The notes: generated from the sequence alone by a model not told the origin. A DNA stretch of 64,000 nucleotides from Catellatospora coxensis (GCF_016862635.1 NZ_BONI01000035.1:28463-92462); one strand, 5' to 3'; numbered from the stretch's first letter, positions 22,603 to 32,212 are shown. Translations and numbers: made by a program.

Positions 22603-25600
22603 TCACGGTTCCACCACCTGGCGGCCCTTGCCGGAGACGGGACAGCTGCTCTTCACCGGGCAGACCCGGCACTTGTCGTTGACCTTCGCGACGAAGGTGG
22701 AGGCGGCCATGGTGGCCGCGGTGCGGTGCACCATGGCGTGCGCCCACTGCGGGTCGGCGGTCTCGCCGATCGCGTCCTGCACCTGCTCCTTGGCGTCCTT
22801 GTGACCGGTGCCCAGCTGCACCAGCGCCGCCCCGCCCGACTCGTCCCCCTCCGGGAACCCGCCCGCCTCCACCGCCACCTGGTACGCCCCCAGCTGCGGG
22901 TGCTCGGGCAGCTCCTCGCGGGTCGCGGTGGTGGTCTTGCCGGTCTTCAGGTCGATCACCACGAGCCGGCCCTGCTCGTCGACCTCCAGCCGGTCCACCC
23001 GGCCGACCAGGTCGATCGGCGGCTCGGCGTCCAGCCGTACGGTGAACTCGCGCTCGATCGCGACCAGCCGCCGCGGGTTCTCGGCCAGCCAGCGGGTCAG
23101 CTTGCCCAGCATCTCCGCCGAGCGGTCTCGCTCCCGCCCGGCCAGCCAGGCCGCGGCCAGCTCGATCGCGTCGAAGCGCGCCGCCACGTAGTCGACCAGC
23201 ACCGCCGGATCGCTCATCGCCTCGTCGGCCAGCATCGCCGCGGCGTGCACCAGGTTGCCCACGCCCTGCGCGGCCGTCGAGGCCGCCGCGCCGCCGTGCC
23301 GTTCCAGCAGCCAGCGCAGCCCGCAGCGCAGCGCGCTCTCCATGGTGGACGGGGTGACCCGCACCGGCTCGTCGGGGCCGTGCAGCGGGCCGTCGTCGGA
23401 CAGTTCCGGCAGACCCCACCAGCTGTCCGGGTGCGCGCCGGGCACCCCGGCGGCGGCCAGCCGGGCCAGCTCCCGGGCGGCGGCGTGCCGGCGGACCGGG
23501 TCGGGGCCGGTGACCGCGGCGCGCAGCTCGGCGACCAGCGCGGACAGTGTCAGCGCGCGCGGCGGCCGGGCCAGTTGCAGCTCGGCCACCTCGTCCTCGT
23601 CCACCTTGACCGGCGGGGCCAGCTCGAACAGGAAACGGCTCGGCCGGTCCTCGCCGTCCGCGCCGCCGACCGCCCCTGAGTCCACCGCGGTGACCACCAG
23701 CCGCCGCCGGGCCCGGGTCGCCGCCACGTAGAACAGCCGCCGCTCCTCGGTGAGCAGGGCGGCGGTCTGCGCGACCCGCTGCGCCCGCTCCCCCGGCTGG
23801 GCGCGCTGCGCCACCTCGTCGACGAGCTGCTCCGAGCCGAGCAGGCTGCCGCGCAGCCGCAGGTCGGGCCAGACGCCCTCCTGCACCCCGGCCACCACCA
23901 CGACGTCCCACTCCAGGCCCTTGGCCGCGTGCGCGGTGAGCAGGCGCACCGCCTCACCCCGGTCGCCGCTGGCGGCCAGCGAGTCGGCGGGCAGCTGCTG
24001 GTCGGCGACGTGTTCCAGGAACGTGTCGATGCGCGCGCCCGGCAGCCGGTCGGTGAACCGCGCCGCGGCGTCGAACAGCACCATGATCGCGTCGAGGTCC
24101 CGGTCGGCGGTCTCCGCTCGGCGCTGCTGGTCCAGCCCCATCGCGGGCGCGGTGGCGACGACGGCCCAGCGCTCGGCCAGCCCGCTGGCCCGCCAGACCG
24201 ACCAGAGCACCTCCTCCGCGGTGGCCCTCGGCCGGCCCGCGGTCTCCCGCGCGGTGGCCAGCAGCATCGCGATCCGGCTCGCGGGCGCGGCCCAGCGCCG
24301 GTCCAGCGCCGCCAGCTCGGCCGGGTCGCGCAGCGCCTCCACCAGCAGCTCGCCGGAGCCGCGGGTGTCACCCCCGGCGATCGCGAGCGCCCGCAGGCCC
24401 TGGCGCAGCCGCCGCTCGGCCATCGGGTCGGCCCCGCCGAGCGGCGAGTGCAGCAGCGCCACCGCCGCCTCCTCGCTCAGCAGCTCCGGCTTCAGCGCGC
24501 AGCGCAGCAGCGTGAGCAGCGGTTTCACGGCCGGCTGCTGGTGCAGCGGCAGATCCTCGGCCAGCACCTTGGTCGGCACGCCCGCCTGCCGCAGCGCGCG
24601 CTCGTACGCGGGCAGCTGCGAGTTCGTGGAACGCATGATCACCGCCATGCGCGAGAACGGCACCCCGTCGACCAGGTGCGCCCGACGCAGCCGGTGTGCC
24701 ACGAACGCGGCCTCGCTCACCCGGCTGCGCAGCGCCACCACCTCGACACCGACGTCGGGCTCGTCGACCGGCCCGCTGCCGGGCTGTTCCTGGCGGGGTG
24801 CGGGCACCACCGGCAGGTGGCCGGGCAGGCGCCGGGCGATGCGGGCGGTCGCGGCGCCGACCGCGGGGGCGGCCCGGTGCGTCGTGGCCAGCACCACCTG
24901 CTCGGTGCCGGGGAACAGCTCACCGAAGGTGCGCACGATCTGCGGGTCGGCGCCGCGGAAGGCGTAGGTCGAGGAGTCGGGGTCGGCGAACGCCGTCAGC
25001 GGCAGCCCCGTCGCGATCAGCTGCAGCAGCTCGACCTGCGCCGGGTCGGTGTCGGCGAGCTCGTCGACGTACACCGCGGACAGCCGGGAACGCTCCGCGG
25101 CCAGCAGCTCGTGGTCGCGGCGCAGCATCGTGGTGGCGGCGCGGACCAGCTCGGCGTGGTCGTAGCCGGCCGAGCCGCGGGTGGAGGCGTCGCGCAGCGC
25201 CATGATCTGCTCGTACTCGTGCAGGAAACGCGCGGCGGCCTGCCAGTCGTCGCGCCGCTGCCAGAGCGGGTCCGCCGGGCCGATGCCGCGCTCGGCGGCC
25301 CGCAGCAGCAGGTCACGCAGCTGCTCGGCGAACGCGCGGGTGCCCAGCGCCGGGAGCAGCCGCTCCGGCCAGGCCGCGTCCTCGCCGGGCAGCAGCTCCC
25401 GGATGACGAGGTCCTGCTCGGGCCCGGAGAGCAGGCGCGGGGACGGCTCGCCCAGCAGCGCCGCCGAGCGGCGCAGGAGGCCGAAGGCGTACGCCGGAAA
25501 GGTCCTGACCAGCGGTTCGTGCCCGACACCGCGGGCGATGCGGGCCTCGATGCGCCGCCGCAGCGACTGCGATCCGCGCCGGCCGAACGTCAGCACCAGG

Positions 25601-25818
25601 ACGCGCTGCGGGTCCACGCCCTCGGCGACGCGGCGGGCGACCGCCTCGACCAGGGTCGTCGTCTTGCCGGTGCCCGGTCCGCCGCGCACCAGCAGCGGGC
25701 CCGAGCCGTGCTCGATCACCCGCTGCTGCGCGGTGTCGGCACGCAACGACGGCCGGTCGGGACCGCTGCCCCGGACCAGCCGCCAGTCCCGCTGAACGCC
25801 GCTGCTCACGCCGAACAT
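22603..25818 (-). CDS. adnA: AdnA subunit of helicase-nuclease AdnAB (Fe-S nuclease)
   Basis: 1071 aa from ATG 25818 (the open frame runs to 25950 but overlaps the sigma-factor promoter region). Walker A is VRGGPGTGKTTTLVEA; motif II reads VDELAD instead of DEYQD, a weaker match than in AdnB. The C-terminal nuclease shows GRVDRLEVDEQ...VVIDLKTGK. It has an iron-sulfur staple: one Cys in RCGLRWLLE and three in CRVCPVKSSCP near the end, as in AddB-type nucleases. Together with AdnB it forms the heterodimeric dual nuclease. Upstream of adnB, as in Rv3202c-Rv3201c. Confidence 0.92.
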   Translation of the reverse strand: MFGVSSGVQRDWRLVRGSGPDRPSLRADTAQQRVIEHGSGPLLVRGGPGTGKTTTLVEAVARRVAEGVDPQRVLVLTFGRRGSQSLRRRIEARIARGVGHEPLVRTFPAYAFGLLRRSAALLGEPSPRLLSGPEQDLVIRELLPGEDAAWPERLLPALGTRAFAEQLRDLLLRAAERGIGPADPLWQRRDDWQAAARFLHEYEQIMALRDASTRGSAGYDHAELVRAATTMLRRDHELLAAERSRLSAVYVDELADTDPAQVELLQLIATGLPLTAFADPDSSTYAFRGADPQIVRTFGELFPGTEQVVLATTHRAAPAVGAATARIARRLPGHLPVVPAPRQEQPGSGPVDEPDVGVEVVALRSRVSEAAFVAHRLRRAHLVDGVPFSRMAVIMRSTNSQLPAYERALRQAGVPTKVLAEDLPLHQQPAVKPLLTLLRCALKPELLSEEAAVALLHSPLGGADPMAERRLRQGLRALAIAGGDTRGSGELLVEALRDPAELAALDRRWAAPASRIAMLLATARETAGRPRATAEEVLWSVWRASGLAERWAVVATAPAMGLDQQRRAETADRDLDAIMVLFDAAARFTDRLPGARIDTFLEHVADQQLPADSLAASGDRGEAVRLLTAHAAKGLEWDVVVVAGVQEGVWPDLRLRGSLLGSEQLVDEVAQRAQPGERAQRVAQTAALLTEERRLFYVAATRARRRLVVTAVDSGAVGGADGEDRPSRFLFELAPPVKVDEDEVAELQLARPPRALTLSALVAELRAAVTGPDPVRRHAAARELARLAAAGVPGAHPDSWWGLPELSDDGPLHGPDEPVRVTPSTMESALRCGLRWLLERHGGAAASTAAQGVGNLVHAAAMLADEAMSDPAVLVDYVAARFDAIELAAAWLAGRERDRSAEMLGKLTRWLAENPRRLVAIEREFTVRLDAEPPIDLVGRVDRLEVDEQGRLVVIDLKTGKTTTATREELPEHPQLGAYQVAVEAGGFPEGDESGGAALVQLGTGHKDAKEQVQDAIGETADPQWAHAMVHRTAATMAASTFVAKVNDKCRVCPVKSSCPVSGKGRQVVEP

Positions 25819-25899
25819 TCCAGCATGAGCGGGCGACACCGCGGCAGCAGCCGAGCCGGTTGTGGCGCCGCCTGCATCCGGACTCCGGGAAGAAAACTC

Positions 25900-25927
25900 G
25901 GAAACGCCATACAACCTGCCTTTGTCC
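25900..25927 (+). promoter_or_regulatory. Possible ECF-type promoter for the sigma-factor operon
   Basis: GGAAAC (25900-25905) and GTCC (25924-25927) are 18 bases apart, near the ECF pattern GGAAC-N16/17-GTC, and could mean autoregulation. The spacing is one to two bases too long, so this is weak. Confidence 0.25.
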
Positions 25928-25967
25928 CGCACCCGTTCTAGGGCAAACACCGATCACGGGGCGGGCG

Positions 25968-26501
25968 ATGGCATCAGCACAGCATCTCCAACGCGACGCG
26001 GAGTACGTGGAGTTCGTCACGGGGCAGCTGGCCTCGCTGCGGCGCACGGCATACCTGCTCTGCGGCGACACCCACCGGGCCGACGACCTGGTGCAGCAGA
26101 CGATCACCAAGCTCTACGTGCGCTGGGAACGCACCCGCGGGGTCACGTGGCTCGACCGTTACGTGCGCACCATGCTCGTCCGCGAGTTCCTGGACGAGCG
26201 GCGGCTGTCCTGGGCGAAGGTCCGGCTGTTCGGCCGGACCCCCGACCAGGCCCGGCCGCCCGAACCGAACACCGAGCTGCGGCTGGTGCTGCGGGCCGCG
26301 CTGGCGAAGGTGCCGCGCCGCCAGCGCGCCGTACTGGTGCTCCGCTTCCTCTGCGACCTTCCGGTGGACGAGGTCGCCCAGCTGCTCGGATGCACCTCCG
26401 GCACGGTCAAGAGCCAGACCTCGCACGGCCTCGCGGCCCTGCGCCGCCACCTCGGCGACGAGGCGTTCCTACCCACCCCTGCCCTTGCGAGGAGAGCGTG
26501 A
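25968..26501 (+). CDS. ECF RNA polymerase sigma factor (SigE70-like actinobacterial group)
   Basis: 177 aa from ATG 25968. The sigma-2 region covers about residues 15-80 (LRRTAYLLCGDTHRADDLVQ, then ITKLYVRWER). The sigma-4 region covers about 110-165 (VPRRQRAVLVLRFLCDLPVDEVA, recognition helix CTSGTVKSQTSHGL). This is the common actinobacterial ECF type encoded with a membrane partner. The stop codon overlaps a GTG three codons into the next gene's ribosome-site region, so the two are coupled. The regulon is unknown. Confidence 0.9.
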   Translation: MASAQHLQRDAEYVEFVTGQLASLRRTAYLLCGDTHRADDLVQQTITKLYVRWERTRGVTWLDRYVRTMLVREFLDERRLSWAKVRLFGRTPDQARPPEPNTELRLVLRAALAKVPRRQRAVLVLRFLCDLPVDEVAQLLGCTSGTVKSQTSHGLAALRRHLGDEAFLPTPALARRA

Positions 26502-26503
26502 AC

Positions 26504-27745
26504 ATGACCGATGACGAGCTCGCCCGGCGCCTCCTGCTGCCGCTGGACGAGCACCCGGACACCCCTTCGCGGGTGGACATCACCGCCGCGGTGGCCACGG
26601 GCACGAAGCGGCGGCGCGCCCGGCGGGCCGCCGTCACCGCGGCCGCGGTGGCCGCCGGGCTGGCGGTGGCCACCGTCCCGGCCGTGATCAGCCGCTCGGC
26701 CCCGCCCGCGCCGACCGCGACGGGCCGCCCGAGCGCCACGGCCGCACCGAGCCCGACCGCGCCGGCGTACGAGCGCGCCACCGCGACCTTGCCCAGCTCG
26801 TGTGCCGGCAGGGTGCTGCCGGTGACGAAGGGCATCCAGAGCCACGTCTTCGCGGTCGATCCGACCGGCCGGTACGCCACCTACGTCACCTACCCGCGGG
26901 ATGGCGGGACGCAGCTGTTCGTCTGGCACGAGGGCAAGGTGACGAAGATCGGCGGGCCGGGCAACAGCGACAGCCTCGACAGCGTCAACTCCCACGGCGT
27001 GGCCGTCGGCGACGTCCACCTGTACGACGCCGTACCGCACGGCATCGTCGTGTCCGGCGGGAAGCTGTCACTGCTGCCCGGCGGCCAGGCCGACGCGCGT
27101 GCGATCAACGACCACGGCGTGATCGTGGGCAACCGGGCTGACAAGTCGGCAGCGCTGCGCTGGCCGTCCCGGAGCGAGGAGCCGGTCGAGCTGCCGGTGC
27201 CGGACGAATACGCCCTGGCGATGGCGAATGACATCGACGCCGATGGCACGGTGGTCGGCCATGTCGAGAACAGGACGTACAGCAGGCAGAATCCGGTATG
27301 GGAACAGGTCGCCTATGTCTGGCCCGGTAACGGACCCGGCCGGGCGCTGGCGGCGCCGACCCTGCCCGGTGTCGAGTTCTCGCACTACTCGGCACGCGCG
27401 GTCAGCAACGGGTGGGTCCTCGGCGCGGCGTTCACGGAACAGGGCACGAAGATGATCCCCGTGCGCTGGGACCTGAACACCGGCAAGGCCCAGGTCCTGC
27501 CTGAACTGGACATCGCGTCGGACGTCAACCCGTACGGCTGGATCGTCGGCATGTCGAAGGACCAGCACGCCGTCCTCACCGACGGCGTCACCACCGTGCG
27601 GCTGCCGGACGTGCTCCCGTTCCCCAAGAAGTACGGCATGAACTTCGCGACGTCGGTTAGCGACGACGGACGGACCATCGTCGGCAACGTCGACGATGCG
27701 AACCGGGCCGGGTTGCAGCAGGCTGTGCTCTGGCAGTGCTCCTGA
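26504..27745 (+). CDS. Membrane-anchored partner of the ECF sigma factor with repeat domain
   Basis: 413 aa from ATG 26504, with GGAGAG ten bases upstream. About 50 cytoplasmic residues that could hold the sigma factor are followed by one transmembrane helix (AAVAAGLAVATVPAVI, residues 43-66) and a Pro/Thr/Ala linker. A large extracytoplasmic region contains repeated motifs such as INDHGVIVGN, IDADGTVVGH and VSDDGRTIVGN, which resemble HAF/beta-propeller repeats. I infer an anti-sigma factor with an external sensor. The N-terminal part has no clear zinc-binding HxxxCxxC motif, so the anti-sigma role rests on layout and operon position. Confidence 0.65.
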   Translation: MTDDELARRLLLPLDEHPDTPSRVDITAAVATGTKRRRARRAAVTAAAVAAGLAVATVPAVISRSAPPAPTATGRPSATAAPSPTAPAYERATATLPSSCAGRVLPVTKGIQSHVFAVDPTGRYATYVTYPRDGGTQLFVWHEGKVTKIGGPGNSDSLDSVNSHGVAVGDVHLYDAVPHGIVVSGGKLSLLPGGQADARAINDHGVIVGNRADKSAALRWPSRSEEPVELPVPDEYALAMANDIDADGTVVGHVENRTYSRQNPVWEQVAYVWPGNGPGRALAAPTLPGVEFSHYSARAVSNGWVLGAAFTEQGTKMIPVRWDLNTGKAQVLPELDIASDVNPYGWIVGMSKDQHAVLTDGVTTVRLPDVLPFPKKYGMNFATSVSDDGRTIVGNVDDANRAGLQQAVLWQCS

Positions 27746-27751
27746 GCACCG

Positions 27752-27803
27752 GAAACGGCCGAGCCGGCCACCCCGGAGGCGGGGTGGCCGGCTCGGCCGT
27801 TTC
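27752..27803. terminator. Strong bidirectional terminator
   Basis: Perfect 23-bp stem (27752-27774 with 27781-27803) and a 6-base loop, with GAAAC and GTTTC at the ends. It lies six bases after the sigma-partner stop and twelve before the end of the convergent LamG/PKD gene. Confidence 0.92.
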
Positions 27804-27815
27804 ACAGTGTCGCGG

Positions 27816-29459
27816 TCACGCCGGCTGCAGGATCAGCGTCCACGTGGTGGTCGTGGTGCTGGCCGCGGCGCCGGTGGCGGTGAGGCCGCCGTAGGAGCCG
27901 GCCGGCAGCGACGCGCCGGTGTCGGCGAGCAGCCCGGTGACCCGGCCGCCGCCCGTCTGCGACGAGTTGCTGCGCACCTCCACCCCGGCCGGGGCCGTGA
28001 GCGAGGTGGACGCGGCGTCGCCGTGCACCCAGTACGACACGCCCCAGCTCTGCGCGGCCGTCACGGCCGCGAAGGGCGTGACGCGCGCCGCCGAGCTGGT
28101 GGCCTCGGTGGCGTTGGTGAACACGAGGGGCGACACGGTGTCGACGCCGCGGTAGGCGGCGAGCACGAAGTTGCCCTTCGACTGCTGTCCCAGCGTCACC
28201 TGCACGGAGGTGCCCGCCATGCCGGCGGTGGCCGTCTTGCGCCACACCGTGGTGGTGGCGTACCCGCCGTCGAGCCGGTCGAGCTGGGTCCACCCGCCGC
28301 CGGTCGGCGTGCCGGTGGTGCCGTGCGTGTTCTGGCTCAGGAACAGCAGCAGCTGGTCGCCCGCCTGGACGCCGGACGGCACCGTCACCGTGTGGGTGAG
28401 GGCGTTGGCGTTCGCGGTGGACTGGCCGACGAACGAGATCAGCTCCGCGACGGGCGCGACGGTGACCTGCCGCGTGTCCGTGTCGGTGCTGCCCGAGTCG
28501 TCGGTGACGGTCAGCGTGACGTTGTAGGTGCCCGCCGCCGCGTACGTGTGCGACGCGGTGCCCAGGCTGTCGGTGTCGGCGGAGGTGCCGTCACCGAAGT
28601 TCCAGGCGTAGTTCTGGATCGCGCCGCCGGTGTCGGTGGAGCCCGTGCCGTCGAACGAGCAGACCAGGCCCGTGCAGGACGGCTCCAGGTCAGCCGTGGG
28701 CGGGGTGTTGCCGGTGCCGCCCGACCCCTTCAGGATCTTGATGTAGTCGATGTCACCGATGAAGTAGTCGCAGGTGACCTCGACGCCGTCACAGGTGCCC
28801 TTGCCGCCGATCGACAGCTGCCACGTGTTCGCGATGTTGCCCGTCGCGCCGTTGGCCCGGCTGGTGCGCACACCGTCGACGTACATCTCGACGTAGGCGG
28901 AGGTGCGGTTGCAGGTGACGGTGTGCCACTGCCCGTCCGAGATCGACTCGGTCGCGTAGCCGGTCCGCGAGGCGCCGTTGCCGCCCCGGAACAGGCAGCG
29001 CGGGATGCCGCCCGGCGCCTCGAACTTCCAGTAGCCGCCGGCCGTCGCGCCCTGGCCCTTCTGCATGATGTTGCCGAAGGAGTAGGTGCTGCGGTAGCGG
29101 ATGGTGAGCGAGAAGTCACCGGAGTCGGGGTTCAGGTCGCTGTGCGCCGGAACCCGGTTGATGTGGCCAGGCTTGTACGCCATCTCACCCGGCAGCACGA
29201 CCGGGAAGCGATGGCCGGTGGCACCGGAGTAGACGACACCCGTGGTCAGGTCGTCGCCGATGGTGCCGTTGCGGCCGTTGCCGCTGCTGTCCACGAGCGT
29301 GGTCGCGCCGTTCGGCTCGTCCATGCTCCAGAAGGCGACCGTCCTGGTGGCGACCGCGTGCGCCGGAGAGGCGCCTACGACGACACCGGCGGCCACCAGC
29401 ACGGTGGCCACACCCAGTCTCCCGACTGAGCGGAGCAACCGCGTCTTGCTGATCTGCAT
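27816..29459 (-). CDS. Secreted LamG/PKD-domain protein
   Basis: 547 aa from ATG 29459, with GAGGGGG nine bases upstream. The signal peptide runs to about residue 35 (GASPAHA). Next come a concanavalin/LamG-like domain (about 40-245, WSMDEPNG...DIDYIKILKG), a PKD domain (about 250-340, with the signature WNFGDGT and HTYAAAGTYNVTLTVTD) and a C-terminal beta-rich domain with no clear name. No catalytic motif is visible, so it is probably a carbohydrate-binding or adhesive exoprotein. It is next to a secreted glycanase gene on the same strand, but a terminator separates them. Confidence 0.8.
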   Translation of the reverse strand: MQISKTRLLRSVGRLGVATVLVAAGVVVGASPAHAVATRTVAFWSMDEPNGATTLVDSSGNGRNGTIGDDLTTGVVYSGATGHRFPVVLPGEMAYKPGHINRVPAHSDLNPDSGDFSLTIRYRSTYSFGNIMQKGQGATAGGYWKFEAPGGIPRCLFRGGNGASRTGYATESISDGQWHTVTCNRTSAYVEMYVDGVRTSRANGATGNIANTWQLSIGGKGTCDGVEVTCDYFIGDIDYIKILKGSGGTGNTPPTADLEPSCTGLVCSFDGTGSTDTGGAIQNYAWNFGDGTSADTDSLGTASHTYAAAGTYNVTLTVTDDSGSTDTDTRQVTVAPVAELISFVGQSTANANALTHTVTVPSGVQAGDQLLLFLSQNTHGTTGTPTGGGWTQLDRLDGGYATTTVWRKTATAGMAGTSVQVTLGQQSKGNFVLAAYRGVDTVSPLVFTNATEATSSAARVTPFAAVTAAQSWGVSYWVHGDAASTSLTAPAGVEVRSNSSQTGGGRVTGLLADTGASLPAGSYGGLTATGAAASTTTTTWTLILQPA

Positions 29460-29802
29460 AGGATGATCCCCCTCATCGTGGCCGGGTTACACCCTCGCAC
29501 GCAGGCACGGAACCGCTCCATAACCCAATGAGCCGATAAGCGGGGTCATCCGGACGCATCCGTATCCACTCGGAAGGGTGCGACCTCGCTGAACGCACGA
29601 TCCGGGCTGGACGGCCGAAGGTCCCCGAATGAGCGTCGGAAAGCCGTCACGGCACGGTCCGCGAAAAGGGCCGCGGGCGGGATCCGAGCGCATTTCCGCT
29701 CGGATCCCGCCCGCGGCGGGTACCGGATTTCCGGCCGGGCGCCCGGTGTCCGTGCACTCGAACGCCCGCCCGTGCCTCATCCGGTGTGGCTGCTACCCGG
29801 CG
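29460..29802. other. Intergenic region, 343 bp
   Basis: Between two minus-strand secreted-protein genes. It holds the terminator of the glycanase gene (29671-29716) and, nearer 29460, the promoter and ribosome site of the LamG/PKD gene. The overlapping open frames on both strands lack ribosome sites and I do not call genes. Confidence 0.5.
29671..29716 (-). terminator. Terminator of the GH87-like gene
   Basis: Perfect 20-bp stem (29671-29690 with 29697-29716) and a CATTTC loop, about 90 bases after the glycanase stop codon. The arms are very GC-rich, with AAAA on the distal side of the leftward transcript read as TTTT (29675 side, GCGAAAAGGG). Confidence 0.8.
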
Positions 29803-31863
29803 TCACCAGGGGGACGGCGCCGGGGGCACGACGACCGGCGGGCGGTCGTCGCAGGTGATGGTGTTCGGCAGCTCCCAGGAGGCCATCCAGGGGCCGGTGG
29901 TGCCGCCGCCGTCGTTGCCGCCCAGGTCGGTCACCACGAACTCCGAACCGGCCGGGGTGAAGTGGAACGAGCCGCAGTTGTTGATGCCGACCGCGCCGAC
30001 GTTGCGGGCGTCCACGTTCTCGAACGACGCGCCGCCCTCGACCCGGCCGCTGAGCACCGAGGTGCCGGTACCGTCGATGCGCAGGTCCTTGAACTTGACG
30101 CCGCGGATCTGGACCAGGTCCTTCACGCCCCACTCGCTGACCATCATGATCGCGTTGTAGGTGCTGTCGAGGTAGTGGTCGCCGGTCACCTGGATGTCGG
30201 CGTCGATGGTCTTGTCCAGCGCGTAGATCCAGATCGCGCCGAGGCCGATGTTCCAGTTCAGCTCGTACGTGCCGGCCCGGACCACGGTGTTGTCCGTGAA
30301 CTTCAGGTAGCCGTCGAACGCCGTCGCGCCGAAGCGGGAACCGGCGTGCAGGCCGGAGCCCTCCCGGATCGGGTCGGCGACCAGGTTGTTCGACACCGTG
30401 TTGTTCGTGCCGCCGTAGATCGCGATGCCGTTGGCCAGCGTCGGGGTCTGCACGGTGTTGTGGTCGTACACATTGTTCGCGTCCGCCACGCCGTCGGACC
30501 ACATGGCCAGGCCGTCGTCACCGGTGTTGCGGATGAAGTTGTGCTGCACCAGCGAGTTCGTGACGCCCTTGCGGAAGTTCAGCGCGTCGGCGATCTGGTC
30601 CACGATGATGTTGTTCTTGATCGTGATGCTGTCCATCGGACCGTCGAACCACATGCCGACCTTGGTGTGCCGGATGTACAGGCCCTCGATCGTCGAGTCG
30701 CTCAGCGCGCCGCCGATGCCGTTGACCTGGTCGGTGTCGATGCGCTCGCGCACGTCGCCCTGGATGGTGAAGCCGGACAGGTGCACGTTGCTGCTGCCGC
30801 CGTCCTCGGCGTACTTACCGTAGAAGCCGACGCCGGTGTGCACCGAGCCGTCCTCGGCCGGCTCGCCGAGTGCGACCTCCTTGCCCTTGATGACCGTGTA
30901 CCAGCTGCCCGCGCCCTCGATCGTCACGTCGTCGACGACGATGTGCCGGTTGACCTGGTACACGCCCGGGGGCACGTACACCTTCAGGTTCCACTTCTTG
31001 GCGAACGCGATGGCCCGGTCGAACGCGTCGGCCGACTCGCGGCGGCCGGTCGGGTCTGCGCCGAACGCCAGCACGTTGGCCGCCACCAGGCGCACGTGCG
31101 GCTTGCCGACCAGCTCGGAGTCGAGCAGGTCGATGACGGTCCAGGCGGCGTTGCTGCCGGCCGGCACGGTCAGCCGCACCTTGTCGCCGGCCTGGTACGT
31201 CTTGCCCAGCAGCAGCCGCTGCTCGTCATAGAAGTGCATCGGGCGGAACGGCGTGCTGATGACCGGCTTCGGGTCGGTGAACGCCGGCACGCACGCGCAC
31301 TCGGTGATCCACCAGTCCTCGTGCAGCAGGCCCGCGGTGGGGTCGTTGCTGAACGGGTACTGGTTGTACAGCCAGGCGAACTCGGAGGTCAGGGTCATGA
31401 CCTGCTTGTTCTTGCCGTTGACGGTGACGTTCAGCGGGGCTTGGATGCCGCCGCCGTTCGGCGCGTCCGGGATGCTGTAGCGAACGGTGATCGCGTTCGC
31501 GGCGGCCGGCAGCGTGAACTCCACGTGCTGGCCGGGGGCCAGCTTGACCGCCTTGCGGCCGGAGGCCTCCGCGGGCAGCGTGTACGCCGCGCGGTCGGGC
31601 CCGATGACGGTGCCGTTGGTGGCCGCGTTCTCGGCTTCCTGCTCGAGGAAGTCGACGGCGGCGCCGCGGCCCGCGACGAGGGCCGGGTCGAGCGCGGCGC
31701 GCGTGACCACGGGCGCGGCGCCGGTGGTGGCGGCATTGGCCGTGCCGGCGCTGCCGACGAGGCTGAGACCGACGGCGGCGACGGTGGCGGAGGCGACCGC
31801 CATCGGGGCCCACCGCCGGGGCCGGCGGGACCCCGCCGCAGCTCCTGTGATGCTCCGTGACAT
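29803..31863 (-). CDS. Secreted beta-helix glycoside hydrolase, probable GH87 alpha-1,3-glucanase
   Basis: 686 aa from ATG 31863. An Arg-rich signal peptide (RRPRRWAP then a hydrophobic stretch, cut after TANAA) suggests Tat or Sec export. Residues about 70-250 look like a carbohydrate-binding beta-sandwich (FLEQEAENAATNG...). The rest is a right-handed parallel beta-helix with many short N-x-I/V repeats. Three Asp (DALNF, then GDDG 23 and 24 residues later, near positions 426, 449 and 450) have the spacing I recall for the GH87 catalytic Asp set. Such enzymes cut alpha-1,3-glucan of fungal walls or dental plaque. Family call is moderately sure. Confidence 0.7.
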   Translation of the reverse strand: MSRSITGAAAGSRRPRRWAPMAVASATVAAVGLSLVGSAGTANAATTGAAPVVTRAALDPALVAGRGAAVDFLEQEAENAATNGTVIGPDRAAYTLPAEASGRKAVKLAPGQHVEFTLPAAANAITVRYSIPDAPNGGGIQAPLNVTVNGKNKQVMTLTSEFAWLYNQYPFSNDPTAGLLHEDWWITECACVPAFTDPKPVISTPFRPMHFYDEQRLLLGKTYQAGDKVRLTVPAGSNAAWTVIDLLDSELVGKPHVRLVAANVLAFGADPTGRRESADAFDRAIAFAKKWNLKVYVPPGVYQVNRHIVVDDVTIEGAGSWYTVIKGKEVALGEPAEDGSVHTGVGFYGKYAEDGGSSNVHLSGFTIQGDVRERIDTDQVNGIGGALSDSTIEGLYIRHTKVGMWFDGPMDSITIKNNIIVDQIADALNFRKGVTNSLVQHNFIRNTGDDGLAMWSDGVADANNVYDHNTVQTPTLANGIAIYGGTNNTVSNNLVADPIREGSGLHAGSRFGATAFDGYLKFTDNTVVRAGTYELNWNIGLGAIWIYALDKTIDADIQVTGDHYLDSTYNAIMMVSEWGVKDLVQIRGVKFKDLRIDGTGTSVLSGRVEGGASFENVDARNVGAVGINNCGSFHFTPAGSEFVVTDLGGNDGGGTTGPWMASWELPNTITCDDRPPVVVPPAPSPW

Positions 31864-32212
31864 CGAAGACTCGTTTCTGGAGGGAACGGAGGAACGATGG
31901 AACGCCTGAGACGCTCGAGGCGGAGCGGACGCCAGGAGGTGTAGGTGACTTTAGATTCCCCGTGTCACCCACCACAAGGTTCTGCGTAATCTTTTCGTAA
32001 CGCTGGCACGGCAAATACAACTAGCCATTAGGTTGTTGCGCTCTCAACGCAAATCCTTGCGAAGACCGCAGTCGATACCTGGGCCGCGACGGCGCACGTA
32101 GGGGCCAACCCCGACAACCACCGGACAGACACCGGGCGTGTGTTCACCGGACGATGGACCCGGCATCACCGACAGCGGACCACCTCAGCGCAGGGAGCTC
32201 GGAGTGCACCCC
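31864..32212. other. Divergent intergenic region, 349 bp
   Basis: Separates the minus-strand glycanase from the plus-strand DUF4407 gene. The part from about 31975 to 32065 is A/T-rich for this genome and should hold both promoters. A small inverted repeat at 32036-32052 is listed separately. No gene seen. Confidence 0.5.
32036..32052. promoter_or_regulatory. Inverted repeat TTGCG-N7-CGCAA
   Basis: Half-sites TTGCG (32036-32040) and CGCAA (32048-32052), in the A/T-rich intergenic part about 180 bases before the glycanase start. LacI-type sugar regulators often bind sites with TTGCG/CGCAA halves, though usually with a shorter centre; the link is a guess. Confidence 0.35.

Noticed and set aside
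18582..22682. 1366-codon plus-strand open frame opposite adnB
   Set aside because: Shadow of adnB; protein is Arg/Gln/His/Leu-rich without recognisable domains.
19242..25818. RecBCD or AddAB instead of AdnAB
   Set aside because: Both subunits have a UvrD-like motor plus a RecB-like nuclease and lie in the uvrD2/nudC neighbourhood, which is the AdnAB pattern; no RecC-like or RecD gene is present.
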